DNA from: an uncultured Mucilaginibacter sp.
GTDB lineage: Bacteria > Bacteroidota > Bacteroidia > Sphingobacteriales > Sphingobacteriaceae
DNA length: 64,000 nt
Assembly (NCBI RefSeq): GCF_946481715.1
Contig: NZ_CAMLOV010000002.1
Location: forward strand, 1-64,000
Direction: 5' to 3'
Shown: positions 1 to 8,645 of the stretch, one piece after another
Position numbering within the stretch: the stretch's first letter is position 1
How the letters are laid out: each line of letters starts with the position of its first letter
The notes under the pieces: model-generated
The model's input: only the letters and a program-made list of their open reading frames with translations
Databases searched by the model: none
Told to the model about the DNA's origin: nothing
Translations under genes and position numbers: made by a program

Positions 1-2
1 GT

Positions 3-2432
3 GGCGTATTGCCAAGTACCGAGCCCGACAGGAGGACGTTCAGCCTCGATCTTATTCCGGCCCAGGCAATTGAAAGCGTAGTGGTAGTAAAAACAGCCAC
101 CGCTGATTTGCCGGGCGAATTTGCCGGGGGCGTTGTACAAGTTACCACTAAAGACTTTCCCGATCAGGACTTTATTTCGGTAGCAATCGGTTCCGGTTCT
201 TACAAAGGGCAAACCGGCGAACCCTTCTTGAAAGACAGGAACGGGAGCCGCGATTGGCTGGGATACGATGATGGCGGCCGCGCACTGCCAAAGGAAGCTG
301 ACCTCACTTCCGCCGGCTATGCTAAACTGTATCCCGAAGAGCGATTTAAACTGAGCAATTCGCTGGCCAAAGGATGGACCCCGGTACGTGCCGGGCTTGC
401 AGCGCCAACAAAAATATTACAATTGGGTTTTGGCAAAACTATATTGTTTAAGGATGCCACCAAGCTGGGGATAATAGCCCTTGGTAATTACCGCCAGGAT
501 CAAACGATAGACCAGGTAGAGCGCTACGACCTTGCACGGCTCACCAGATATTCGGGTACCGTTGCCCCGGGCGACACGCTACAGTATTTACGCTCGTATG
601 ATTATGAAAGAGATTATCGTTACCTGGTGAATGAAGGTGCTTCTCTAAACATAGCTTACCAGTTTGGTAAAAATAAGGTAGCTGTAAAAAGCCTGTTCAA
701 CCGCGATTTTGAAACGATCACTTCTTTAAAAACCGGTAAAAAAACGCAGGGGGAAGGCTTTCAGGATATTGCGCTAAGCCAGGTAACAGATATGCACCCC
801 ACCCAAAAAACGTTGCTGGGTACTCAGCTTCAGGGCGAGCATAAATTAGGGCTTGAAAACCCGGTAACCTTAACCTGGAACGTATCTTACAATCAGGTAA
901 AGAAAGACGAACCCAATCAAACCCGTATTGGTTATGTGAATTTATACCCGGTAGATACGGTACTTTATAAAAATCAAAATTATTTTATTCCCGAATTTGG
1001 GTCGATAGAAAGCTCGAGCCGTTTATATTCGAAGCTTAAGGAGGATTCATATAACGTAAACTTTGCCGTTACTACGCCTTTTACGGTGGGCAAGCAACTG
1101 CAAAAATTGAAAGCAGGGGCATTCACCCAATTCAGGAAACGGTCGTATTTAACACGCAATCTGGGTTACTTTGATGCAGCCCGCGGAGTAACTTCTCCAA
1201 ATGACGACTCCGGGTTTCCATCCGGTACGCCTGTTAATTTTAACCAGCCCATCGGCTTTATTTTATCGCCGGAGAATTTCAGGCCGGGCGGCTTAGTGCT
1301 GGTTAATTACGAACTTCCTGCCAACGAGTACACGGGCGGCGCCAATCTTGCATCGGCTTTCGTTAATATGGAGAGCAGCGTGCTGGACAATCTGAAAGTT
1401 ATTTATGGCGTTAGGGCTGAGTTTTATACCATGAGCCTGAGTACAAACGCGGAACTTGCCAGGGCCTTGCCGGGCAGCGGCGGCTCTGGCGACGACCAAA
1501 GCCCGCTTCAATATATCCGTTACAATACAGATATCCTGCCATCGGCAAGCATTATATACAGCCCCTTAAAAAGCATCAATGTTAGGGCTGCTTATTCAAA
1601 AACGCTAACCCGTCCCGAATTTAGGGAAATCAGCCCCTATGAATATTTCGATTTTGTAAGTGGTTACATCACACAAGGTAACCCCGAGCTAAACAGGGGC
1701 ACGATTAGGAATCTGGACTTTAGGGTGGAATGGTTCCCGTCTGCGGGCGAAATATTCTCGGCTTCTTATTTCAGGAAAGATTTGAAAGACCCTGTGGAGG
1801 TGAGTACCCAGGCTACAACTTCTACAACTAAGTTTATCCGTACTTACCGTAACATAGCAGGTGCTGTAAACTGGGGTTTTGAGTTTGAAGCACGTAAGAA
1901 CCTTTACTTTGGTGCCGGCCCCGAATGGCTGAAAAACGTTATTGTTTTTGGAAACTATTCGCGCATCCACTCCCACATTATTGGCAAGTTACAAGGCTTT
2001 GAGGGCCGTACCGACGTTGACCAAAACCTAAAACAAAGGCCACTTAGCGGGCAATCTCCTTACTTAATAAATGCGGGTTTGCTGGTAAATGCATTTAAAA
2101 ATAGCTTTAGTTTTTCTGCAGCTCTTAACCGCGCGGGCCGCCGTATAGTTGTGGTTGGTACAACTACCGAAGACCGCGGCGACATTAGTACCTACCCGGA
2201 TATTTATGAAAACCCCCGTAACCAGTTAGACCTGCAACTTGGGCAAAAGCTTTTTAACCAGAAATTGGAGCTGCGCTTTAACGCTGCCAACATTATACCG
2301 GATAAATTTATCCAATACCAGGATTACGATTTAAATGGGAAATATTCGGGTAATGTGTTTGATGCTACCGTTTATTCGAGGCAATCGTTTAGCAGCTACA
2401 CCTTATCGCTTACTTACACTTTTAAAAAGTAA
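3..2432 (+). CDS. TonB-dependent receptor, 3' part (5' end outside window)
   Basis: Outer-membrane beta-barrel receptor that imports a bound substrate using TonB energy. The reading frame is open to the left edge, so the true start, signal peptide and probably a carboxypeptidase-regulatory-like domain lie outside. The visible part opens inside the plug domain (STEPDRRTFSLDLIP, then KTATADLPGEFAGGVVQV, the typical end of a Bacteroidota plug), followed by about 750 residues of barrel rich in alternating aromatic and polar strands. The protein ends in a strand close to the terminal residue (LSLTYTFKK), as usual for this family. A TTG at position 9 is an in-frame codon, not a credible start. Two lipoprotein genes follow in the same direction after 168 bases, so the receptor probably works with them. 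The substrate is not evident. Confidence 0.93.
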   Translation, partial: GVLPSTEPDRRTFSLDLIPAQAIESVVVVKTATADLPGEFAGGVVQVTTKDFPDQDFISVAIGSGSYKGQTGEPFLKDRNGSRDWLGYDDGGRALPKEADLTSAGYAKLYPEERFKLSNSLAKGWTPVRAGLAAPTKILQLGFGKTILFKDATKLGIIALGNYRQDQTIDQVERYDLARLTRYSGTVAPGDTLQYLRSYDYERDYRYLVNEGASLNIAYQFGKNKVAVKSLFNRDFETITSLKTGKKTQGEGFQDIALSQVTDMHPTQKTLLGTQLQGEHKLGLENPVTLTWNVSYNQVKKDEPNQTRIGYVNLYPVDTVLYKNQNYFIPEFGSIESSSRLYSKLKEDSYNVNFAVTTPFTVGKQLQKLKAGAFTQFRKRSYLTRNLGYFDAARGVTSPNDDSGFPSGTPVNFNQPIGFILSPENFRPGGLVLVNYELPANEYTGGANLASAFVNMESSVLDNLKVIYGVRAEFYTMSLSTNAELARALPGSGGSGDDQSPLQYIRYNTDILPSASIIYSPLKSINVRAAYSKTLTRPEFREISPYEYFDFVSGYITQGNPELNRGTIRNLDFRVEWFPSAGEIFSASYFRKDLKDPVEVSTQATTSTTKFIRTYRNIAGAVNWGFEFEARKNLYFGAGPEWLKNVIVFGNYSRIHSHIIGKLQGFEGRTDVDQNLKQRPLSGQSPYLINAGLLVNAFKNSFSFSAALNRAGRRIVVVGTTTEDRGDISTYPDIYENPRNQLDLQLGQKLFNQKLELRFNAANIIPDKFIQYQDYDLNGKYSGNVFDATVYSRQSFSSYTLSLTYTFKK

Positions 2433-2600
2433 TAATTAAACCGACCTAAATTAAACCGAAAATATTTGAACAAAATGGAGGTAACAACCCGGTAGTAAAA
2501 AAACACCCGAGAGTAGCCCCGGCCAGGCCGGAGTACCTCATGATGCAATTAAAAAACCAGCGAAGTTTAATAATTAACACAAATTTAATAAAAAAACAAA
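2433..2600. other. Gap between receptor and first lipoprotein gene
   Basis: The 168-base gap is AT-rich at both ends and has a GC-rich centre (about 2488-2540) with a short GGCC-type self-complementary segment near 2519-2533. No T-run follows, so it is not a clear terminator. It could be a structured leader of the highly expressed downstream gene. I recognise no known RNA family. Confidence 0.3.
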
Positions 2601-4079
2601 ATGAAACTATTTTCAAAAATTTTTACTGCTGTAGTTTGTGCAGGCCTTTTAAGCGCTTGTACTAAAGAAAGCAATAATATTAACCTTGAACGCCAAATTG
2701 TTAACGGTGGTGTTTCGGGTATCGATACACTTAAAGGTACTGTAACCGGTACTGTAAGCCTTAAAGCTACAAGGACTTACATCCTAAAAGGTATAGTAAC
2801 TGTAAAAAGCGGTGCTACTTTAAACATACCTGCAGGTACTGTAATTAAAGGCTTTGGCGGTGCAGGCCAAAAAGGTGTATTATTGGTAGCTAAAGGTGGC
2901 AGGATCAACTCTATTGGTAATGCAAACAACCCTGTTATCTTTACAAGCAACGAAGCGTCTCCGGCTGGCGGCGATTGGGGTGGTATAATCATATTAGGCT
3001 CGGCTCCAACCAACAAGCCAACTACAACCTATATCGAAGGTATCCCTAACTCAACTGATACCCAATACGGTGGTGTTAACACAACTGATGACAGCGGTTC
3101 TATCATTTACACCCGCGTAGAGTACGCAGGTGGCGTTTATGCCGGCGCTTTAGGCAATAACAATGAGGTTAACGGTGTTACCCTTGGCGGCGTTGGCTCA
3201 GGTACAGTGTTAGATTATGTACAGGTTAGCTATAGCGGCGATGATTCATTTGAGTTTTTTGGCGGTACAATAAACCCAAAACACCTTATTTCATACCGTG
3301 CAATTGATGATGATTTTGACTTTGACTTCGGTTACCGTGGTAAATTGCAGTTCTTGCTAGCTTTCAGAGATCCAGAGATTAATGACCAATCTGGTTCACA
3401 TGGCATTGAGTGCGATAATGACAACACTGGCATTGCTACAAACAACCCACGTACCCGTCCTATCATCTCTAACCTTACTGCAATTGGCGCTAACGGTGTT
3501 GCCGATTCAGATCCGCATTCTCCGCAAACTTCTGCAACTAACGTATCCGGTTCATTTGTTGCCGGTGCACGTTTCCGCAGAAATAGCTCTTTTAAAGTGC
3601 GTAACTCTGTGTTTATTGGTTGGCCAGCTGTATTGCTTCTTGACGGACAAGTAACTGCTGATAGCCTTGCAACTAACAATGCTGAGTTTAAATACAACGT
3701 GGTTAGCAACAATCCTATCGCTAATGCATTTACATCAGTAAGCAACACTACTTTTAGCAACGCTTCTTTATCTACTTACCTTACTCAAACTACTGGTAGC
3801 AAAAACCTGCTTTATGGCAACGCATCGCAAGTATTGCTTGTTGATCCGTTTAACTTAACAGGTGTTAACTCAACTCAGTTCTTCTTGCAAGCAGGCGTTC
3901 ACGCTCAGGCTTCAGCAAACGCTGTTTTCGATACACATGACTTCAACGCTACTACTGGTACTGTTTCTTACGGTTCAGCAATTTTCCGTAAAACAAATTA
4001 CCGTGGTGCATTCCCTCTTGCAGGCGAAGGCAACTGGGCTCTTGTAAAATCTGGTTCAACAGGTTGGACAAAGTTCTAA
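2601..4079 (+). CDS. Beta-helix-like outer-membrane lipoprotein, copy 1
   Basis: Predicted lipoprotein of 492 residues. The lipobox LLSAC lies near residue 20. After a short linker the chain is rich in Gly, Asn, Val and Thr with periodic short strands (GVTLGGVGSGTVLDYVQV) and aspartate-rich turns (DDDFDFDFGYRGK), which suggests a right-handed parallel beta-helix. The start ATG is followed at once by a basic-hydrophobic signal peptide. It is a paralogue of the next gene: both share the order strand-rich core, RPIISNLT-type segment and a C-terminal YRGAF...W motif. Codon choice resembles groEL and acn more than its neighbours, which suggests high expression. Lipoproteins of this sort beside a TonB-dependent receptor are often surface-exposed partners that capture substrate; that role is inferred. 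No sorting domain for type IX secretion is visible. Confidence 0.8.
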   Translation: MKLFSKIFTAVVCAGLLSACTKESNNINLERQIVNGGVSGIDTLKGTVTGTVSLKATRTYILKGIVTVKSGATLNIPAGTVIKGFGGAGQKGVLLVAKGGRINSIGNANNPVIFTSNEASPAGGDWGGIIILGSAPTNKPTTTYIEGIPNSTDTQYGGVNTTDDSGSIIYTRVEYAGGVYAGALGNNNEVNGVTLGGVGSGTVLDYVQVSYSGDDSFEFFGGTINPKHLISYRAIDDDFDFDFGYRGKLQFLLAFRDPEINDQSGSHGIECDNDNTGIATNNPRTRPIISNLTAIGANGVADSDPHSPQTSATNVSGSFVAGARFRRNSSFKVRNSVFIGWPAVLLLDGQVTADSLATNNAEFKYNVVSNNPIANAFTSVSNTTFSNASLSTYLTQTTGSKNLLYGNASQVLLVDPFNLTGVNSTQFFLQAGVHAQASANAVFDTHDFNATTGTVSYGSAIFRKTNYRGAFPLAGEGNWALVKSGSTGWTKF

Positions 4080-4095
4080 GCAACTTAAATAATAA

Positions 4096-4131
4096 ACTGG
4101 TTTGGCAATATTGCCAAACCAGTATTTTTTT
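4096..4131 (+). terminator. Perfect palindrome plus T-run between the two lipoprotein genes
   Basis: Positions 4096-4123 form a perfect 28-base palindrome (arms ACTGGTTTGGCAAT and its complement), followed by a run of T. This is a strong intrinsic terminator or attenuator. It lies between two co-directional paralogues only 66 bases apart, so it probably ends most transcripts from the first gene and lets fewer reach the second. Confidence 0.85.
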
Positions 4132-4145
4132 AATTTAAGCAATAG

Positions 4146-5546
4146 ATGAAAAAAAATCTCTACTTATTAATTTTTAGCAGCTGCTTGGCGCTGTGTGTTT
4201 TTTCTTGTAAGAAAACCGATAACGTAGCCACCGCTACTAAACCTGTAGTGACCCTGCCTGAGACGATAAATGCCGATAGGACGTTAAGCAGTGATACTGT
4301 TTATACATTTAGCCGGGTTTTGGTAACCAGCAACGCGGTTTTAACTATCGAACCCGGAACTATCATAAAAAGTTCTGATTTTGCAAGTGGGAAGGCACGC
4401 TCCGGCTATTTCGCAATAGATAAAGGGTCAAAAATAATGGCTGAAGGGACTGCGGAAAAACCCATCGTGTTTACTTCGGGTTCGCCTGCAGGGCAGCGCC
4501 AGTTTGGCGATTGGGCAGGCTTATATATTTTTGGCCTGGCACCGGTTGGTGGGTTCGATCCTGAAACCGGCCGTCAAACAAAAACGGTTTCGTTAGGTGG
4601 GTTAGGCGCTACATTGCCCAGTGGCGGCGGAACAAACGCTTTAGACAACTCTGGCATTTTAAAATATGTACGCATTGAATTTGCCGGTGTAAACTCAGCA
4701 AATTCGTATGGGCTTGCCTGCGTTGGCGTTGGCCGTGGCACCGTTATAGAAAATGTGGAATCGAGCTATACGCAAACTTGCGGATTTGGTTTCTATGGAG
4801 GCACGGTAAGTGCCAAAAACCTGATGGCCTTTAATAATCGTGGTATCGGCTTTGTTTATTCAAATGGATACAACGGCAAACAACAATTTTTGGTTAGCTA
4901 TAAACACCCTTACTTTGCAGCCGAAGGGTTTTACCTTTATACATGCGATGGGATACTCGCTATAAACGACGTTGCAAACTACCCTACCACTGTAACAAGG
5001 CCGGTTATATCAAACCTTACCGTTGTGGGCCCTTATAATAATCCCGGGTATAATCCCAGCCTGCCCTGGACATCTTCAGTTACTGTTTCTTACGGCAGTG
5101 CTTTGGCCTTGAGGAACTCTGTTTTGATGGCTATGCCCCATGGCGTTTTTAGAATTGGCGACGACGGGGCTGCACAGAAAATGCTGACCAGGAGAATAGA
5201 CTTTAGCTATAATTTAATGCACAATACCGATCCTGCTGAATTATACACAATTGATCAAAATGTAGTGGGCTCGATAGATCCTGGCGATGTAAGAACTTTT
5301 GTAACCGCGCCAACACGTAATAATACGGCTTATGGTACGCCTGATTTGATTGGCCTTGCCGATCCGTTTAATTTTGCTAAACCAGGGCTGTTGCCAAATT
5401 CAAACTCGCCAGCCTTAATAGGGGCAAATTTTGCAGGGACAGACTACAGCACAGGCTTTGAAACGGTAACTTACCGTGGCGCATTTGGTACACAAAATTG
5501 GATGGAACAATGGACTAATTTTTATCCGGTTACTACAACCTACTAA
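4146..5546 (+). CDS. Beta-helix-like outer-membrane lipoprotein, copy 2
   Basis: Predicted lipoprotein of 466 residues with lipobox CVFSC near residue 21 and a KKTDN linker. The core has the same repeating short-strand pattern as the preceding gene, including IEPGTIIKSS near residue 74, RPVISNLTVVGP, and the shared C-terminal YRGAF..NWM..W. It diverges in the middle and lacks the Asp-rich DDDFDFDFG segment of copy 1. Codon use is that of an average gene in this window, unlike copy 1. It follows the palindromic terminator, so its expression is probably lower than that of copy 1. Function is inferred only from position: a cell-surface accessory of the upstream receptor. Confidence 0.78.
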   Translation: MKKNLYLLIFSSCLALCVFSCKKTDNVATATKPVVTLPETINADRTLSSDTVYTFSRVLVTSNAVLTIEPGTIIKSSDFASGKARSGYFAIDKGSKIMAEGTAEKPIVFTSGSPAGQRQFGDWAGLYIFGLAPVGGFDPETGRQTKTVSLGGLGATLPSGGGTNALDNSGILKYVRIEFAGVNSANSYGLACVGVGRGTVIENVESSYTQTCGFGFYGGTVSAKNLMAFNNRGIGFVYSNGYNGKQQFLVSYKHPYFAAEGFYLYTCDGILAINDVANYPTTVTRPVISNLTVVGPYNNPGYNPSLPWTSSVTVSYGSALALRNSVLMAMPHGVFRIGDDGAAQKMLTRRIDFSYNLMHNTDPAELYTIDQNVVGSIDPGDVRTFVTAPTRNNTAYGTPDLIGLADPFNFAKPGLLPNSNSPALIGANFAGTDYSTGFETVTYRGAFGTQNWMEQWTNFYPVTTTY

Positions 5547-5564
5547 CCATTAATTAAAAAGCCA

Positions 5565-6374
5565 TTGATACGCAAAGGTTTAAATTTTTTTTGCAATCGA
5601 ATTACGTTGTTAGCATGCCTCGGTTTTATTTTACCTGCGTGTTGCAGCGCACAGCATACGGCTACTTATAAGCCAACGGTGGGGATAACATTGTTAAACG
5701 CCGCTGTTAAAGATAAAGGGATGTCGGCCCTTACCTATACCGGTTGGTACCCCGGCATTACGGCGGGTATAGATATTAGTTCGCAAAAACTTAAACAAAG
5801 TTTTGCGCTTAATTTTGCATCGGGTAATTTAAAAAACAATCAAAATGAGGCGACGGTATCGGTTAAGTCTTATGCCGCAAATTACCTGGCTTTGTTCCAG
5901 GTAACACAGGCACAGGGCCGCGTGCAACTACACCTCGGGGGTATATTCAACAATGCTTTGGCTACCCGCAAGCAAAGCTCCTTTATCAATAATAAAAGTT
6001 TTTACGAATTCAATAGCTCGTTGAGTGCAGCTGCAAAAATTTACTATTTTTTCGGTACAGAAGGTAATGGCAATAACCCCGGTAGTTTAAGTTTTGGGTT
6101 ATTTAGCCCCTTAGTTTCGGCTTTATCCAAGTCAAATTCTGTTTATAATAAGGAGAACGATTTTTTGTCTCCCAACTTTAAAACGTATTTAAAAAACACG
6201 CAGGTTGTAACATTTGGCCGCTATGCAAAAATTAACCTGAATACCCAACTGGACAACCAGGCGGGCAAATTAAAAGGCTTATCGATAGCCTATAATTGGG
6301 AATATTACAAAATATCAGAAGTAAACACGGTACAATCTGCAATTAACACCATAACGGTATCTTATCATTTTTAG
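5565..6374 (+). CDS. Predicted outer-membrane beta-barrel protein
   Basis: A 269-residue protein with an N-terminal signal peptide (hydrophobic ITLLACLGFILPACCSAQ) followed by alternating polar and aromatic strands. It ends in TITVSYHF, a C-terminal aromatic residue of the kind recognised by the outer-membrane assembly machinery. The best start is TTG at 5565, because no ATG precedes the signal peptide. It lies 18 bases after the second lipoprotein and 3 bases before the S41 peptidase, so it is most likely co-transcribed with both. I do not recognise a named family. A porin-like or anchoring role in the uptake locus is inference. Confidence 0.6.
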   Translation: MIRKGLNFFCNRITLLACLGFILPACCSAQHTATYKPTVGITLLNAAVKDKGMSALTYTGWYPGITAGIDISSQKLKQSFALNFASGNLKNNQNEATVSVKSYAANYLALFQVTQAQGRVQLHLGGIFNNALATRKQSSFINNKSFYEFNSSLSAAAKIYYFFGTEGNGNNPGSLSFGLFSPLVSALSKSNSVYNKENDFLSPNFKTYLKNTQVVTFGRYAKINLNTQLDNQAGKLKGLSIAYNWEYYKISEVNTVQSAINTITVSYHF

Positions 6375-6377
6375 GGT

Positions 6378-7391
6378 ATGAAATTTACATCAAGCGCCGG
6401 CCGTCTTCTTTTAATTGCAATAATTTTGCTTTGTTGCTCCTGCAATAAACTTGCAATAAAAACCGAAAAAAGTGATCCTGTAACAGTATTTGATTATTTG
6501 TGGAACACACTGGATACAAAGTATGCCATGTTTACTTATAAACATGTAGACTGGCAAACCATCTATAATAAATACAGAGTTAAGATTACCGAAGGTACCA
6601 GCGACAGCCAGTTGTTTGAAATTTGTACGGATATGATGGATGAGTTGAAAGACGGCCACGTATCGTTAACCAGCAACTCGAAGATTTACAGTTACACGGG
6701 TTACTACCGCTCTTACGATCACAATTTTAATTACGACGTTTTAAAAACGCGTTACGTTACCGACTTAAAAACAAAAGGAATTTTAGCTTACCAGATAGTA
6801 AACGGCATAGGTTATTTATACGTGCCGTCGTTCGGCCACGAGCTTAAATCCGAAGACATTAATGTGGCGCTGGAGGAGTTTGCGGCCGTGGATAAGATCA
6901 TCATTGACGTAAGGGATAACGCCGGCGGTGGGTCTGTTGTTGCCGATTTGTTAGCTTCTAAATTTGTTGGGCAGAAAACGCTCGTTAAATATGATGCTTA
7001 CAAACGCGGCGCTGGCCACGATGATTACTACCCGCAGGTTGCAAAACACCTGGATGCCGGCGATAGCAGGTTTGCCGATAAGCAAGTAGCTATTTTAACC
7101 AACCGCAGGTGTTTTAGCTCTTGCAATGATTTTGCGTTGTACATGTCGTTATTACCCCACGTAGTTATCATTGGCGACCAAACGGGTGGCGGTGGCGGAA
7201 CTCCTTTTAACCTGGAGTTGCCAAACGGCTGGCTGCTTTCCTATTCTTCGTCGCAGGCAACCTCGCCAACCGGATTTAACATCGAAAATGGTATAGCACC
7301 TGATTTCCTGGTAACAAATAGCCTTTCAGATAACACCAACAAACGCGATGCTGTTTTTGAATACGCAGTTACTTATCTTAACAACCACTAA
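6378..7391 (+). CDS. S41-family peptidase lipoprotein
   Basis: Predicted lipoprotein (CCSC lipobox near residue 22) of 337 residues with a C-terminal-processing/tricorn-like S41 domain. Visible hallmarks are DELKDGHVSL (near residue 90), the strand IIIDVRDNAGGGS, the nucleophile region NRRCFSSCNDFA (serine near residue 246), and GDQTGGGGGTPF after it. The lysine that usually follows the serine in Ser-Lys type CtpA enzymes is not obvious, so it may use the Ser-His arrangement of tricorn-type members. I see no PDZ domain. It sits directly behind the barrel gene and ends the uptake locus. A role in processing the surface lipoproteins or a peptide substrate is inferred. Confidence 0.8.
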   Translation: MKFTSSAGRLLLIAIILLCCSCNKLAIKTEKSDPVTVFDYLWNTLDTKYAMFTYKHVDWQTIYNKYRVKITEGTSDSQLFEICTDMMDELKDGHVSLTSNSKIYSYTGYYRSYDHNFNYDVLKTRYVTDLKTKGILAYQIVNGIGYLYVPSFGHELKSEDINVALEEFAAVDKIIIDVRDNAGGGSVVADLLASKFVGQKTLVKYDAYKRGAGHDDYYPQVAKHLDAGDSRFADKQVAILTNRRCFSSCNDFALYMSLLPHVVIIGDQTGGGGGTPFNLELPNGWLLSYSSSQATSPTGFNIENGIAPDFLVTNSLSDNTNKRDAVFEYAVTYLNNH

Positions 7392-7426
7392 GGTGACTTG
7401 TGCTGTAGTAAAATGCTGTGTAACTA

Positions 7427-8500
7427 TTAAGCCTCCACCGCAACCGTCTTATCCTTCTCTTTGATAGCCAGTTGCCCGCACGCAGCATCAATATCTTTAC
7501 CGCGGCTGCGGCGCAGGTTGGTGTTTACGCCCTGGCTGCGCAGGTAATCGGCGAAGGCTTCTACTTTGTCCTCGCCTGCATTTATATAACTGGCAAACGA
7601 GATGGGGTTATACTCAATAATATTTACTTTACAAGGCAGGTGCTTGCAAAAAGCGGCAAGTTCTTTAGCATCCTGCAGGTTATCGTTTACGCCATCAAAA
7701 ATAATATACTCGTAAGTTACGGGGTTTTTGGTTTTGGCGTAATAGTATTTCAGCGCTTCTGCCAATGCTTTCAACGAGTTTTGCTCGTTAATGGGCATTA
7801 TAGTGTTGCGCTTCTCGTCGTTTGCGGCATGGAGGGACAGGGCAAGGTTAAATTTCACCTCGTCATCCCCAAGTTTGCGTATCATTTTAGCAATACCCGC
7901 GGTAGATACGGTGATACGCTTTGCTGCCATGCCCAGCCCGTCGGGCGAGGTGATGCGCTCTATTGATTTCATCACATTAGCATAGTTGAGCAAAGGCTCG
8001 CCCATCCCCATGTACACAATATTTGATAAGGGGATGCCGTAATTTTCGCGGGCCTGCTTGTCTATCAGTACTACCTGGTCGTAAATTTCATCGGGATTAA
8101 GGTTGCGCTTGCGCTCCATGTAGCCGGTAGCACAAAATTTACAGGTTAAACTGCAGCCCACCTGCGATGATACACAGGCTGTCATCCGGCCTGTAGTTGG
8201 TATTAAAACACCCTCAATTAAATGAGTATCGTGTAAAATAAAAGAATTTTTTATAGTTTTATCAGCACTAACCTGTGAAGTATTTATTTTAACGTTATTG
8301 ATAATAAATTTCTCATCGAGTTTAGTACGTAGTTCTTTTGAAATATTGCTCATGTCATCAAAAGATAAACATGATTTTTTCCACAGCCATTCATATACCT
8401 GTTTAGCTCTGAAAGCTTTTTCATCCATTTGGATAAAGTGCTGTTGCAGAGCTTCGGGGCTTAAACTGCGGATATCAATTTTATCTTTTTTTGCGTTCAC
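7427..8500 (-). CDS. rlmN: 23S rRNA/tRNA adenine C2 methyltransferase RlmN
   Basis: Radical SAM enzyme that methylates C2 of A2503 in 23S rRNA and A37 of some tRNAs. The 357-residue protein shows the cluster motif CSLTCKFC (C116, C120, C123), the GMGEPLLNY segment, the SLHAANDEKR segment, and the C-terminal methyl-carrying cysteine in DIDAACGQLA (about C341). Length is slightly below that of E. coli RlmN. The only fitting start is GTG at 8500; a TAnnTTTG promoter element lies 5 bases upstream of it, so the message may be nearly leaderless or the true start may lie a few codons inside. It is convergent with the S41 gene, 35 bases away. Confidence 0.96.
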   Translation of the reverse strand: MNAKKDKIDIRSLSPEALQQHFIQMDEKAFRAKQVYEWLWKKSCLSFDDMSNISKELRTKLDEKFIINNVKINTSQVSADKTIKNSFILHDTHLIEGVLIPTTGRMTACVSSQVGCSLTCKFCATGYMERKRNLNPDEIYDQVVLIDKQARENYGIPLSNIVYMGMGEPLLNYANVMKSIERITSPDGLGMAAKRITVSTAGIAKMIRKLGDDEVKFNLALSLHAANDEKRNTIMPINEQNSLKALAEALKYYYAKTKNPVTYEYIIFDGVNDNLQDAKELAAFCKHLPCKVNIIEYNPISFASYINAGEDKVEAFADYLRSQGVNTNLRRSRGKDIDAACGQLAIKEKDKTVAVEA

Positions 8501-8504
8501 AATG

Positions 8505-8512
8505 CAAAAGTA
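8505..8512 (-). promoter_or_regulatory. Promoter -7 element of rlmN
   Basis: On the reverse strand this reads TACTTTTG, matching the Bacteroidota sigma factor -7 consensus TAnnTTTG. It is only 5 bases from the GTG start of rlmN. I see no convincing -33 TTTG partner. Confidence 0.5.
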
Positions 8513-8645
8513 CTTATTTTTAAAAATTCCGATGCTTTTTTAAAGTCATTCTTTTATACCGTAAAAAACAATAACTAAAAGTTAATTGTAATAAGTAAGA
8601 TTGGATGAAGTTAAATTTTTTTAGAAAGATGCCATTTTTACTTGA

